Below are positions 22,760 to 38,098 of a stretch of DNA of 51,539 nt, in pieces (within the stretch, counting starts at the first letter, position 1; every line of letters starts with the position of its first letter). This stretch comes from Gryganskiella cystojenkinii (lineage: Eukaryota; Mortierellomycota; Mortierellomycetes; Mortierellales; Mortierellaceae): positions 1 through 51,539 of the forward strand of contig JAAAIG010000190.1 of NCBI GenBank assembly GCA_015852425.1, read 5' to 3'. The notes under the pieces were generated by a model, which saw only the letters and a program-made list of their open reading frames with translations, searched no databases and was not told the DNA's origin. Made by a program: the position numbers and the translations under genes.

Positions 22760-24042
22760 AATAACACCTGAAGGAAAAAGAAAATGCTTCTTTGTTGCGG
22801 TATCTCTTTTTTTTTTTTTTGCTTTGTTGCTATTTGGAGAGCTCCACATATGGATTTTTCTTTTTTTTTTGCCTTGGCGCTTGTATGGAAGAAGGAGCCA
22901 GAAGGAATAAGTGAGAGAGAAAAAGGAGCTTTTATGCTACGCAAACAAATTTGTTGCAAAAATCTCGAGGGATATTTGAGCGACAAAGACTCTTTATTGA
23001 GTGAAGAGGGATATTCGCTCGTTTGCTGTTATGCTATCGCTGAAGGATAAGGGGGCTACTTTTTTGTTGTTGTTGTTGCAAGGTTTCTTCATTCTCTTGA
23101 GAAACTCTGTTTGCTAATGAACATGTCCGCTTCTATGCATCCAAAACAAAACAAAAACACCCGATTGCCTAATTGTCCGAAAACAAAATATTGTCCCAAA
23201 AAACAGCAAGACGAGAAGACACAGAAAGAGCAGAACTGCCGGAAAGCACTCTGGCACCTCGCCGTTGCTTCGTCAAGTCCTGAGACGGTCGCTTCTTGGC
23301 CAAATCGGAAAACACCAGCTCAAGACGGAAAAGTGCTAAGCCCAAGCAACTTTGAACATCGCCTTCGAACCCCTCTCAAAATGGTTCCCGACTACGCTGG
23401 TTTCTCCCTTGCCCTTTTTTCTACCCTTTCCTCCTACCCCTCTCTTCCTTTAGAAAAGGGTACGTTAGGCAAAGTTCGATATCTGTTCACGTAACGATAT
23501 TTTGCCTGACGCTATTTTTTTCTCCAATGTTTTTTGTTTGGTGTGTTGGTCCTTTGGATCCTGCAAATCATTCAAAATCTTTTCTTTCCCAATCTCTCCG
23601 GTTTCTATTTCGGCAAAAACGGAGTCGATCGATCGATTCTCGAAAAAAAACCAAAAAAAATATCCCCTTTTTCATGCCAAAAAAACACAAAAAAAGATAG
23701 TTTTTAGTCGGCTAGGAAAAGCCCCCACACAACCCTCCAGCATGGTTACCCTAGGGACTGACGACGAGGTCTTTCTAGTGGAACCCATGGCTATTGTATC
23801 ATAAATAAATACTATTGTCGTAAAAAATAATGAAAGATTTGGTTGATTTGTCGACTTTGCCAATGTCAATGGCTCAACGTGTCCCAAATCACATTGGCAA
23901 TGTCAATGTGATTTTAGCACTGAATGACGTCACATTTTTTACAGTGAAAAGATTGTTCACAAACGAGACACGACTTTTCTTTGACCTTCGACCACCTCTG
24001 AAAAACCACAACCTCATCAGGAACAATCAACGACAGCAAACA
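22760..24042. promoter_or_regulatory. Gene-free stretch ending in the ELP4 promoter, with a CRE site
   Basis: Most of this is T- and A-rich without convincing exons. Near its end a direct repeat CAATGTCAATG occurs at 23861-23871 and 23898-23908. It is flanked by CCAAT/ATTGG sequences. A perfect CRE, TGACGTCA, lies at 23935-23942, about 100 bp before the ELP4 ATG. Confidence 0.45.
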
Positions 24043-26109
24043 ATGAGCTCGTTCAAGAAACGCGTTCCTTCTGCGCAAGCAAGTCTACCTGCTGGATGTC
24101 GACTCTCTGCTTACAATGGACAAGTTCTGATCTCGACCGGTGTTCCCTCTCTGGACGATATCCTCGGTGGTGGATTGCCCGTCGGCACCGTCCTCTTGAT
24201 CCAGGAAGATCGGCAAACATCCTACGGTCAACTCTTGTTGAAATATTTCTTGAGACAAGGAATCGTGGCTGGGGACAAGTGTCTGGTCGTCTCTGGAGAT
24301 GAAAGACCCGAGGCTATCGTACGGTCCTTGATGGGCATTGCGGGTGAGGAGAGTCTCTCGGGATCCGTCCAACAAGGCGTCGATAACCGTGACGATGAGG
24401 AAGAAGAACGAGCAAACAGGAGAAAGGCTGCCAAGGCGTCCGGTAGTTCATCGGCAGCAGATGATGAAGATTCAGAGCAGGATCGCTTGACGATCGCCTG
24501 GCGTTACAGTGGTCTGAAAAAATTTGAAAGTGGCGTCGGAGCTCGTCCACCAGGTAAGGAGAGATCCAAGGGCAGGAGTTTACGCTCATGTGACTTTACC
24601 AGACACTATGTATATTGATCTGAAAGTCATGTCCCGGACTCTTTCTCTCTTCGTAGCCATCTCGTCGCGAGTCAACAAAGCAGGTAGTGCTGGATCCGAA
24701 CCGGCATTGACTCCAAGTCAGATCCCATTCTGCGAACAATTCGATCTGACGACCAGGATTTCGGCCAAAGCCCTAGAGACTGCTGATACAACACTGATCG
24801 ACTCTGGAGAACTTCTTCGGAATGGCAATATCACCGACAACAGTGCCGCGAGTGACGACGATGATAGCGATGGTGAGGACGATGACGAACGATCAGCACG
24901 AATTGCCAAGCAGCCAGATCAATATCGCAATGTTCTGGACAAGATCAGAGAGACGCTTATCGAAGGAGGGTTCAGTACGACTTTGGTCAAGGACCCCTCA
25001 GCTGCTACGCCTGGGGGCGCAGGCCTTGCAGAACGTCATATCTGCAGAATTGGGATCAACTCGATTGCTTCGCCCAGTTGGAGAAGTAAAACTCCTCAGG
25101 TAATAGAAAAAACACACACACCGCAGGACAAAATAGATGCATTTTGTGCAACCACAGAATCAAATCTACTCTTTTCTCATATGCTATCGGCGTCTTCTTT
25201 TCTTCCCTGGCGTCTCTTTCCAAATAGGACCTGTACAAGTTTTTACATGCACTTCGAGGTCTTTTGCGATTCAGTTTTGGAGCGGCAGTGATCACGATCC
25301 CGGCACATCTCTACGGAAACAGTGATCAACGCCATGCCACGGACGGTTCAACCTCTTCACCTTTTATCCATCGACTAGAGCAGCTCTGTGATGCCTCTGT
25401 TCGGATCGAGTCATTTGCTGGTGCACTCACGAATGCGTCCTCGGCCGCCTCAGCTTATCATGGATTGTTTCATGTCCACAAGATTCCAGTCTTGAACTCC
25501 CTGATTCCTTCGTCGACCAAGCTCTCCGTTCTCTTGGATGGCGCCGCGAAAGGATCAGGCGGAGCGAGTTCACCCGGAAGCGCAGGATCAGGAGGGTCAA
25601 GTAAAGGAGTTAACAACTTGGGATTCAAGGTCCGGAGGAAACGGTTCGCGATCGAAACGTTCCATTTGCCGCCTGAGGGTGGTGTCGGCCAGAGGAGAAC
25701 ATCGTCCGAGCCATCATCGTCTTCAAGCTCCCTTTCAGATCGTAAGGGAGGTGTTTCTGGCGGATCTTCTCCATCGACTTCGCCATCCACTTCATCATCG
25801 TCATCAACTGGACTCAAGACTTCAGGAACCGAGAGCGGAAGACCAAGGTCTCTGGGAACGAGCAAGACCTCTGGTCTATCAAGCGGCAGAGGAGCGACTG
25901 GTCAAGTCGACGTGCACTCTGTACCGGGAGCGAGCGGTGTAGCACGCAAGATGATGGGTCTGCCTCCCAAAGGAATTCAGGGAGCGGTAACCTCGGGTTG
26001 TAGCACAGGAGGATCCGATGGCCATCAACATTCGCATAGTCATGGATCCGCATCCTCACAGCAAAAAGGTGTCAACCTTGGCACCAACAGCAGTCTACTC
26101 GACTTTTAA
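24043..26109 (+). CDS. ELP4: Elongator complex subunit 4 (PAXNEB family)
   Basis: Three exons (24043-24553, 24657-25099, 25228-26109) give 611 residues. ELP4 forms the RecA-like hexameric ring with ELP5 and ELP6 in Elongator, which modifies wobble uridines of tRNAs. Family sequence is clear: STGVPSLDDILGGGLPVGT, then AWRYSGLKKFESGVGARPPG before intron 1, then FCEQFDLTTRI, and DLYKFLHALRGLLRFS with TIPAHLYG after intron 2. The start at 24043 is chosen because SSFKKRVPS opens the family N-terminus; the frame stays open upstream to about 23830. It is longer than yeast or human ELP4. The extra length comes from acidic insertions (such as DDDDSDGEDDDE) and a Gly/Ser-rich tail with a His-rich patch near the end. 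Confidence 0.95.
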
Positions 26110-26375
26110 ATAGCCAGCATTACCAAAAGTAAAATCAGCATGTATCATATCAATCATTCGTCAAGAATTATTATGTCTAGAAATCAATTTTTAATTAGCA
26201 AGATACAATGGTCATAGCACAGATAAACATGATGGGGATGATGAGTAGGGAATATGTGAGAGGAGTAAACGAAAAAGGAGCTACTTTTTGAAGGAAAAGA
26301 ATACAAAAAACTTGTCTAGATGTCATTTCATAAAAAAAATAATAATAATGGGATATTTTTCTTTTTGTCGTCTAG

Positions 26376-29226
26376 TTATGCGCTTGAGGGTGTGGCAGCG
26401 CCGGGGATCTTGGCATTTGGAGGGACAATTCCGAACTTGTAGTGCACATCCAAAAGGATCTTGAGCGCGTTCTTCGACTGGAGATAGTTCAAATCGTCCG
26501 AGGGACTGGGGGCAACATGGGCCAAGGCATGTTGAGCCTTTTCTTGAGATCCGTCAAAGGGGAAGGCTCTTTGAAGCATCTCATAGACCATCAAGGTCGT
26601 ACCGAATTGTGGGGAAGAGCGGAAGATACGAGCGGGACCACCCTTGAAGAAGGCACGGAATCCTTCCTCGTGGTAGATCTTGCGAGCGGCATCACGAATA
26701 CCCGTGTAACTTGATTGGCCCTTCTTAGCCTCGACCTGAAGACGGGTCTTGATCACATCAGCAGGCGTGGTAAAGTAAGCGGCGGGCATACCAGCAGCAG
26801 CACCGGCCATCAAGAGTTCACCGATCGTCAGACGATGATCGGGTCCTTCCTTGAAGAAATCCTTCTTCAAGTGAGCATATACTGGGAAGTAAATAGCCGA
26901 GAAGGGGATATCACGCAAGAGACAGGCACTTGCTCCTTTGTAAAGACCCAAGACACCGAGGTTACGGACAATCGACACAGCGCCCATACGGGGCGCACCC
27001 GCATCCAAGGACTTGGCAGCCTCTCCTGCAACCTGAAGACGAATCTTGACAATCTCCAAGGGATTCGTAAATACGACCTGAGAACCACCGGCAACACCAC
27101 CAGCAATCAACTCTCCGATGAAGGTAATGTTGCCATTCTTGTCCGTCAAGTGTCTCCGTACGAGATCGTTCATGGTCAACTTGATGGCTTTCTCGGGTGC
27201 GACACCAACCAACTGAGGACCGAGACCACGGTAGAGACCGAGAACACCCTCGTTCTTGATCACCTTCTTGAAGCAATCGATCGAGTTCTTGTAGAGGAGT
27301 TCTCCAACGACCTTGGAACGTTGGTTCTGCATACGAGTCTTGACCAGATCAATAGGGTAAACAACAGTGGCTCCCACAGCTCCAGAGATCGATCCCAGCA
27401 TGAAGCCATCTAAAGTCATTTACAAACGGAGCGGAAAAAGAACATTCGGTTAGTGACAGGTTAAGCGGTTGTCAAATTTGATGCACTATGTGATATTTGA
27501 TCAATCATGAATATTTTAACCCGAAACATCCAAAAGAGCCAACAAATTGACGACTTACAAGATCCCTTCAAGAAATCATGGAGATGACCGTGCTTGACCT
27601 CTGGACCAGCCGCGGGTTGGACAGGTCGAGCATGCTCCCACTTGGTCTCCAGGAGTCTAAAGAAATCCTTCAACCCGAGCTTGCCCGAGGGGTTATCCAA
27701 TCCAGCAAAATGGAAGACAATATCGGCCTCCATGGGTGTAAACAACGAGAATCTCGTCTCCTTGGCAGCCATGTGCATGAAATCCGCCTGGGTGATGGTG
27801 CCATCCTTGCTGGTCTCAATCGCCTTGCGGACCACACGTTCGACCATATCCATCTCCCGGATGACGTTGTAAAAAGCCATGACGTTTGCAAACGATATCT
27901 TGTTGCCCGCGTACAAGTTGCAGAGCGTAGGGAGGTTATCGAGGACATGATCCGAGAGTTTGTGGCCTGCAATGTCAACAATGACCTTCTTGAACTCATC
28001 TGGAGTGATATAACCGGTGGTCTGGGTATCATAGAACCGGAACTCTTGACGAAGACGCTCGGCCTGGAGACCCTTCAACAACTGGGAAAACTCCTTGTAC
28101 GGCATCTCATGGGACGCGGTCTTGCCACCGGTATAGAGCTTGAGCCATTCACATTCAAAGTCGAAGGGGATCGAGTCCTTGCCAACGTTGGCGGTAAGGA
28201 TTTGACGGAATTGATCGCGGGTGATCTTTCCAGATCCAGTGGTATCAAAGAGACGGAACGCAATCTCGTACTCGGCATCGGGATGTGACAACAGGTTCTC
28301 GAACACGGTGCTAATTTGAGACACAAAATGAAGATGATAAGGATTAAGTTAAAGGAACAGTTCGAAAACCATTCAGGCTTCTTTCAGTCCATTGACGAGT
28401 GTGTCGTTCACATTCCTTCTTTTCCTTTTTTACTTTGACCGCACTTTTTCTTCCTTCTTGTGGAACACCGAAATCCATCTCCCCGCACTTTTCCTTTTTT
28501 CGTGCGCTTCAAAATCCCTCTTTTGTTTTTTCATCTCGGGTTTCGCCCATGTGCCTGGACAAAACTGAAAAGACAAAGGGGGGTAGCCCTGAGTCTTAGT
28601 CATTTTTACCCCGCAATCGCTCATTGTCCTTTTTCGCTCCTCATTGCCAAAACTCTTTTTTGTTTTGTTTGACCATCTTCGTATCCAGTCCTGTTCACGC
28701 CTTTGTATCGATTGACCTCCTTACTCGTCTTCCTCACAATTACCAGTTTTGCTCTCTCTGATCTTCTTGGACGCTTTCCGTTTGCTCCTTATCTCGCAAT
28801 CCAGTAAACCCAGGAACGAAGAAAGATCAAAAGAGGACTGATATGATCTCCTCCTGCTATTCCCGTTTCCTTTTGGAAGTAAACAATACTCAAGCGAGAT
28901 CAAGAAAGAATCCTTTTCAAAAATCTCAAAATACCACAGCACAAAAACTCGACCCATTGGAGAAGATCGGCAAAAACAGTTACTTACAAGTCTGAGAGAG
29001 AGAGGAGGCCATGTTTGGACTGATCAGCGACATTGAAGAGGACCCCGTATTGGGACCGTTGTAACCGTTTGTAGTCCTCACCGGGGGCGATCGCATTGAT
29101 AAAATCTTCCCTGGTCATGAACTTCTCGCCATTCTTCTCGATCGAGGCGAACCGATTGAAGACGCGCTTGTAACGTTGGATGGTCTGCTCATTGACCGAG
29201 CTGGCCTGGATGGTTTCCGTGGACAT
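26376..29226 (-). CDS. AGC1: Mitochondrial aspartate/glutamate carrier with EF-hands
   Basis: Three exons (29226-28988, 28310-27559, 27409-26376) give 674 residues, the size of citrin/aralar. It exchanges mitochondrial aspartate for cytosolic glutamate in the malate-aspartate shuttle. The N-terminal half has EF-hand repeats, including [13 protein letters not shown] across intron 1, [14 protein letters not shown] and [14 protein letters not shown], suggesting calcium control from the intermembrane space. The C-terminal half (from about residue 331) is a three-repeat carrier domain with signatures [16 protein letters not shown] and PADVIKTR. A tail of about 50 residues ends in ATPSSA. Intron 1 is 677 nt, unusually long for this window. 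The carrier domain lies in a single exon. Confidence 0.96.
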
Positions 29227-32200
29227 TTGTTACGTGGAGGGGTATGTGATTGAGGTCTTGGTGTTTCGAGGAAGGATCCGACGATTCTGGTCCGGGGGGA
29301 AAGAAACAAGGGGGTATGTGAGAGAGAGGGAGAAATCTGGGAAAGCAAAGAAAGAAAAAGTAACAAAATTTGGGTCAGTCCTGAGCGAAATACACAATTT
29401 ACGGGAAATACTTTTTTTTTTTTTTTTTTTTTGGCTCAGCTCATCATCCTTCTTGTTTCTTGACCCGTGGACAATCAAGGCATGATGCATGAAGAGCCAC
29501 CCACAGTCAAAGACACAAAAGATCTTGCAAAAGCAGATAGGTTCTCAAAATAAAAATAATAAAAAAATGCGGCCATTTTGTGTCTTTCGCTGACGATGAG
29601 TAATACGTTTCTTTGCTGTCCTATTTCGAGCAAGTTCCTGAATGTTGTGGCGACGGTGGCGGCTGTCGAGAGGGAATCGGTCATTTGCCACCTTGGCTGT
29701 TCCTGACTGGTATTGTTCATCCGGATCTCGAGAAAGGAAATGGGCTGATTCACAAGAGCGTAATGGCGATTCCAAACACAGATCCTGATCAGCTCCCGCA
29801 AAATGTGACCATGGAACCCGAATTAGACACCATCCCATATTTTGCAGATCATTGTTTCGCTCTTCCCCCTCTCCGAGGAGACCCTTCAAAGAACCGTCCT
29901 CTGAGAAAGTGCCTATTATTGAAGTCCTGATCGTATCCTTGATCGACCAATGCTGTCCCCTGTAGGTGATGATTGCCATGTTTGATGGACCCTGATCCTC
30001 CATCTCTTAGTCGCCAGTGAGTGCGTTCTCGGGGTGGAACTACAGTGTGTCTGAGTGTCATTGTATGCTTACCACTGGTTGTACACGATCCACTGGTAAG
30101 GCCCCGTTGAGAGAAATACCCGAGGAGTAAAGGAAGAGTGGAGAGGAGAGGGAAAAGAGAGAGGGTGACGGAGAGTGAAGAGAGGAAAAGAAGAAGGAAA
30201 AAAGAAGAAAAAGGGACAGGATTGAAGAGGCACTTTTTTGAGTCGAGTCAATCAGTGGTGAGTGGATTGTGATTTGATGGATTTGGTTTTTTGCGGGGTC
30301 AACCATGAAAAGTCACTTTCAAGGGAAACAATCCCGATCAGGGAGCTGAGCACTTTTTTTTCTTTTTTTTTGAAAACCTTGAAAACGTGCTTTTTGTTGT
30401 TGTCGAACCAAGAAAAACTGGGCCATGTGTCACCAACCACAAACCTATATTCACAGTGTACGCTCCATGAGACCTTTTTTTGATTCTCGTACTGCCTCAC
30501 TGGCAGAGCACACAGATCGTCTATCAAGTTTTTTTTGCCAATAGATTCGCTCCACCACAGGCAAGAAACCTCCTCTCCAAAGGACAGTCTCCCCCTCCTC
30601 CTCGGACATGCAAAGATTCATTTGAATCAATGAACAAGTCCGTTAGTGCCAGACAAAGAAGAGAGACAGAAAAGGAAGGTAGCCAGGGAGGGTACTCTAC
30701 ACTCTCGTAGAAATGGCAAATCAAAGAAAAAAGATTTTTTTTTTTTTTTTTTTTTGCTCAGCTCTCTCAGGAACAAGTCGGAAGAAAGCGGTTCGGAAGT
30801 GCCAAAAATACAAAAACGAGATCTGAGAAATAAAAAATAAAAAAACCTTCTCCCATTTTGTTTGCATCCATGTGTTCGTTTTGAACGGTTTTTGTAGACT
30901 GTCAAGCAATAACTTGTGTCCATTGGTGTTAGTAGTGTGTAGCGGGGAGAGATAGGTTGAGCAGTTTCAAGGCAAAACCTAGTTGTAATACTGCAGGAAC
31001 AAACCTGCGTACCTGAATGAAAGCGATCTCTTTTACGCTTGTCGGTTTCAGCTTTTTTGCTATTTATGAATGCCACGTTTACGCTTCTCCTAGATCTCTC
31101 CCCTTTCCTTGAAAACATTCCAACGATCAGCTCATGCTCTTCCTCCAAAGACGTACATCGACTTCCATGAGAGAGCGAGCAGTTGTAAACAAGAGCATGA
31201 CCCTTCCTCGCCCTTACCCCGCAACTCGTTTCTGAGCTAACAAACGTTTTTTGCCCTGGCGATGGCCGGGATGAGTCGCATTGACGATCCATTTTTCTGT
31301 CCGTCCACGAGAGTGGAGTTCATGGGTCTCGTCGCTTTTTGGAGACGGGAGTTTGTTTTTGCAAAAATGGGGATTGCTGCCCAGGATGAGGCAAATGAGG
31401 GATAAACAGGGTAGCCGAGAACGAGCATTTAAGGTCTGCTCGAGGTTGTAGCTTTCACATGGGAAGGGCTAGCCGTCACAGACATGTATAAACTCTGTTT
31501 AGCCCCACAGTCCCTGACTCTTTTTTTTTTTCCTTTTTTTATGAGCGTTCAAATCTTCACTTTTTCTCTCTTAAGTTACTTTTGACGAGAAAGTGAAAAG
31601 GCGGACTAAAGGGTGTGTTTTCTAGGAAAGTCCGTGCCATCATGACGTTGAGCTCAAGGTAATTTTTGTTTCTCCGGAGAGGGAGCAAATGTGAAGAGTC
31701 AGGTGTAGAGACATGAACAAGAAACTCAAGGTACAGTAGAGCCAAGACGCTTAATCCAGATCCAGAACCTCAGCCGTTTCTCCACGGACGGAAGGGAAAC
31801 CAAAGAACCTAATGTGCAACCTGTGCGTATGATTACATAAATATTTTATTATTTTCACTGCCATGCAATATCATTTCTCAGTCTTTTATTTGCTCTTGTG
31901 GTTCTCGTCGAGCTTGTTCTGGTCGACAAGGTCGATAAGGTCTACAAGTGGGCAGTTAGTCTTGGAGATGCCAGGGAGGAATATCACACTTTATAGGTTT
32001 GCAAACAGCCATGATGTTGATGACGAGGTGTTTAACTGTTGCCACCAATTTCTCTCTTTGCAAGTCACGTGTACAGGCGTCGGCCAGTTTTTCTAATTGC
32101 ACAGTCTCGTTTGAACCCTCTGTTCCTGAATAACAACATGCCACCACCCTGTTTTTCGTGTTTTTTTTTCAAAGACTGTTCATCATCATCTCCAATTTTT

Positions 32201-32271
32201 TTATCTCTTTGCTTCATCCCCCATCATCTTCATCCCCCTTTCCCCCCTCTTCCCACTTTTACTAATTCATC
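29227..32271. other. 3 kb between the carrier and beta-tubulin, no firm gene
   Basis: The left end (29280-29430) is the C/T-rich (reverse strand) leader of the carrier. The right end (about 32160-32270) is the leader of beta-tubulin. Between them, 30115-30240 is a second reverse-strand C/T-rich tract followed by a donor-like GTAAGC at 30077 and a 152-codon reverse-strand frame at 29545-30003. That could mark a small transcription unit, but its protein is unrecognised. GTCACGTG lies at 32064-32071, about 200 bp before beta-tubulin. Confidence 0.4.
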
Positions 32272-35147
<2,876 letters not shown>

Positions 35148-35823
35148 GTTGGATCAGTCCTCGTTTTTTCTCTGTTCTTTTTCGCCGTTTTCCCTTCTTT
35201 GATTCAGTTTTTCTTTTCTTATTTTCACCTAATTCGTTCTTGCAAAAGGCGACGACAGGCTTGGGAACAACCACATCAAACATGTAGCAGAGGCTTCCTA
35301 GTTCCAAGTGCTTACTACTGCATTGATTGCTGCTGCTGTCTCCCCAAGATTATATCCCCACACCACCTTTTCTAGCTTCTCTCCTTTTCGATCTTCTCAT
35401 ACTCACTATCTTTTTTCATATTCCTCTAGAAGCAAAGAATGAGTAAAAGAGATTGGAAGGGAGTTACAAAAATCTGTGGTTTCCGACAACGTGTTTCAAA
35501 TGTATGTTTTAGAAGGCATGTAGTAAAATGACCATGGCACATCGGGCATGGTGCAGTATTGAAGGGAGATAAAACTCGATCATGACATGTTTGTTTCGAA
35601 AGAACGACACAAGTAGTCTTAGCCTTGGCTCTTGGGTATGTTTTTCATCGACTGACTTTATGGTAAATAGAGCGACAGAAATGTGACAATCGAAAAAAAG
35701 GTAACACGGATAAACAAAGAGGAAATATATGGGATGGGTGGAATATGGTTTCAAGAACGGGATCCAAAAATAGTGTGCATCATCTTATCGAACACGTCCT
35801 TCCCGCTCACTCTCTCTACCTCT
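35148..35823. other. Intergenic between convergent beta-tubulin and septin
   Basis: The region must hold both 3' UTRs. No reading frame, repeat or structured RNA was recognised. Confidence 0.5.
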
Positions 35824-38098
35824 CTACTTGCGAGGCTTGGGCGAGAGACCAGCCTGCATGGCCTCCAACTCAGCCTCGAGGGCCTTGATGTGGGAATGTT
35901 CAGCCTCAAGATCCTTGTTGAGTCGATCACGTTCCGCAATCAACTGCTGTTCCCAAGACCGGAACCGGTTCTCCTCCAGACGAACCTGTTCCGTGAACCG
36001 CTTTCTCAGGGCCTCCTCTTCTTCCTTCCACTTGGGGTTCGTCACAGTCTTGACCTTGGGTTCACCAATCTTGCGGGTCTCCATCTGCAAGTTACGATAC
36101 GACTCGTAATGGTGTTCCTCTGTCGAGTGGATGAGATCCAACATGTGGGTACGGATCAAGAGTTGTCGAAGCTTTTTGAAATCGCAATGGTCCTCGTTCT
36201 CGACCTCGGCAACACCCCAAGAGTATTGGCGACCCTTGACGGTGCGGCCGTCGGCTGTAACAACATCGTCTGTGCTTCCGATGATGGAGAAGGGCATGGC
36301 GGCCTAAATAGATATAGATTGGTGGAACATGATCAGAAAAACCAGCTGAATCAAAGATCTTCCAATTTTCCAGTTCTAAGATACTTTCCAGGATCGCTCA
36401 ACACATACCAAGATGCTCATGTTGCGCTTAGTCGTAGACTCGTCATCACTCTGCAAGGGGAAAGAGTAGCACTGAATGTTCTGGGCCGCAATAACTTCCA
36501 AGATCTACAGCAGGAAGAAGAAAAGAAGAAGGAACGGAAAGTAAGTATTTTTCTTCCTGTTTGTTTACCCCTGATATTGAACAGCAAGGGACCCATCCGC
36601 TCCTGGCTTTCCCTATTTCTCATTACCCTCTTCTTGAACTTGTGGAGGTCCGTTGGGGTCATTGTATCGGCTTTAGCGATCACGGGGATCAAATTCACTC
36701 TCGTGCCCAACCGTTTCATGACCTCGATATCCAAGGGTTTCAAGGTATGTCCTGTAGGACGAATGAAATAAAGACAGCAATGGACTCGCATATCACTCAG
36801 TTCCTGTCGTTTAGGTTGTTGCTCCTGACGCATGTAGGACTCGTGCTGATCATCGATGAAATCAATAATGGGCATCCAGCTGTCCCGGTTGTTGGTGTAG
36901 TCGCCAAAGCCTGGTGTGTCGATCACGGACAACTTCACGTTGAACTGCTTCTCCTCCAGTTCTAAAATGACATGATAACAAGGGATGGTTCGTTATACGT
37001 TAAATGTCAGATGTTTGATTTTTTTTTTTTTTGCTCTCCATCTCGTCCTTTGTTGCCTTTCAAGAAAAAGTGCACATCAAAAGCTGTCTGTTTTGTTGAT
37101 TTGCCTTTCTCTTTTTTTCTCGGAGCAAAAAAAAAAAGAAAGATAATTTGCTTGAGAGCCGCCAATCGAACGTGCATGGCTGGAAAGAGGTAAATATAGC
37201 AATGAACAGTTGAAGAAACAAAGAAGAACGACATAAGAAAGAAAAAAAGACAGAGCTGACTCCATTCTCTAAGATCTCTACTCTTGAAAGCCACGATTGT
37301 CCTCATCTTGAAGGACGACTTTTTTTTTCTGCGACGATTCCTCCGTCCTGACGTCTTTTTACACACGGGAAAAAAAGAAAGTGAAAAAAATGAAGGGGCT
37401 ATTTGTCTTGTCTCAAGTTCTTAGGCCTGCCAAAAAACGAACGCAAACAAAAGGGCTCCATGAAAAAAGGGTGCAAGGGGGAGTAAACAAGAAGGGAAAC
37501 TGTTCGCTGTTCACCGAACAAGGAGACAACAGTTCCCTGTTCCCTTTGGAGCCGCCGGATTGCAATTGACAAAGAAAAGGGTTCAAGAGAAAGAGAGAGA
37601 GAGAAAAAAAAAGAAGCGGCAAATAAAAAAGTTGGTTAGGTACAAAGTAGAGAAGAAGTAACATACCAGCACGAATGATCTCGATCTCCACAGTCTTTTC
37701 TGAAGTCTTGTTGAAACGACGCTTATAAGTCTTTGGGGTCTTGATCGAGGTGGTGAAGAGGGTGTTGATGAACGTGGTCTTTCCCAATCCAGATTCACCT
37801 GTGGGTTAAAAAGTCAAAGAGCAACATTAGCAAGTGAGTGAGTGAGTGAGTGGGCGAGTATTAGGGTCGACAAGTAAGTTCTTTGAAGAAGACGTGTTGA
37901 GTGAGACTCAAACGCGTCCTAAGAACGCATAGCAGTAGAGTGAATTGAGGCCAGATGCAAATGAGGGTGGGACTGGGGAAGGTTCAATTTACCACAAACC
38001 ATCAGCGTAAAGTTGGCACCACTCTTGGCGACAATCTTGTGGCGCTGGTTGGGCAAGTTGGCAATGCCGATGCCTGCTCCGACTTGGACGGGTGCCAT
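35824..38098 (-). CDS. CDC11: Septin, Cdc11/AspA type
   Basis: Five exons (38098-37993, 37798-37667, 36961-36627, 36504-36409, 36303-35824) give 382 residues. Septins are GTP-binding proteins that assemble into filaments at the cell cortex, septa and branch points. The N-terminus ([18 protein letters not shown]) is typical of the Cdc11 group. GTPase motifs are GESGLGKTT (G1, split by intron 1), DTPGFGD (G3) and AKADT (G4). The septin element around [19 protein letters not shown] follows. The C-terminal 90 residues are Glu/Arg/Leu-rich and form a predicted coiled coil. Intron 2 is 705 nt with T-runs. Group assignment is from remembered family sequence; the septin call itself is certain. Confidence 0.95.
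37833..37852. repeat. (AGTG)5 microsatellite
   Basis: Five tandem AGTG units in intron 1 of the septin gene. It is probably length-variable between strains and has no evident function. Confidence 0.8.

Noticed and set aside
23111..23494. 127-codon plus-strand frame as a continuation of the orphan exon
   Set aside because: No acceptor joins it in frame to 22754 and its composition is Lys/Gln-rich then Pro/Ser-rich without motifs.
26715..28288. Long plus-strand frames opposite the aspartate/glutamate carrier
   Set aside because: They are antisense shadows; the reverse strand encodes clear EF-hands and carrier signatures.
35683..36771. 362-codon plus-strand frame opposite the septin
   Set aside because: It runs across septin exons and introns and has no recognisable domain; treated as a shadow.
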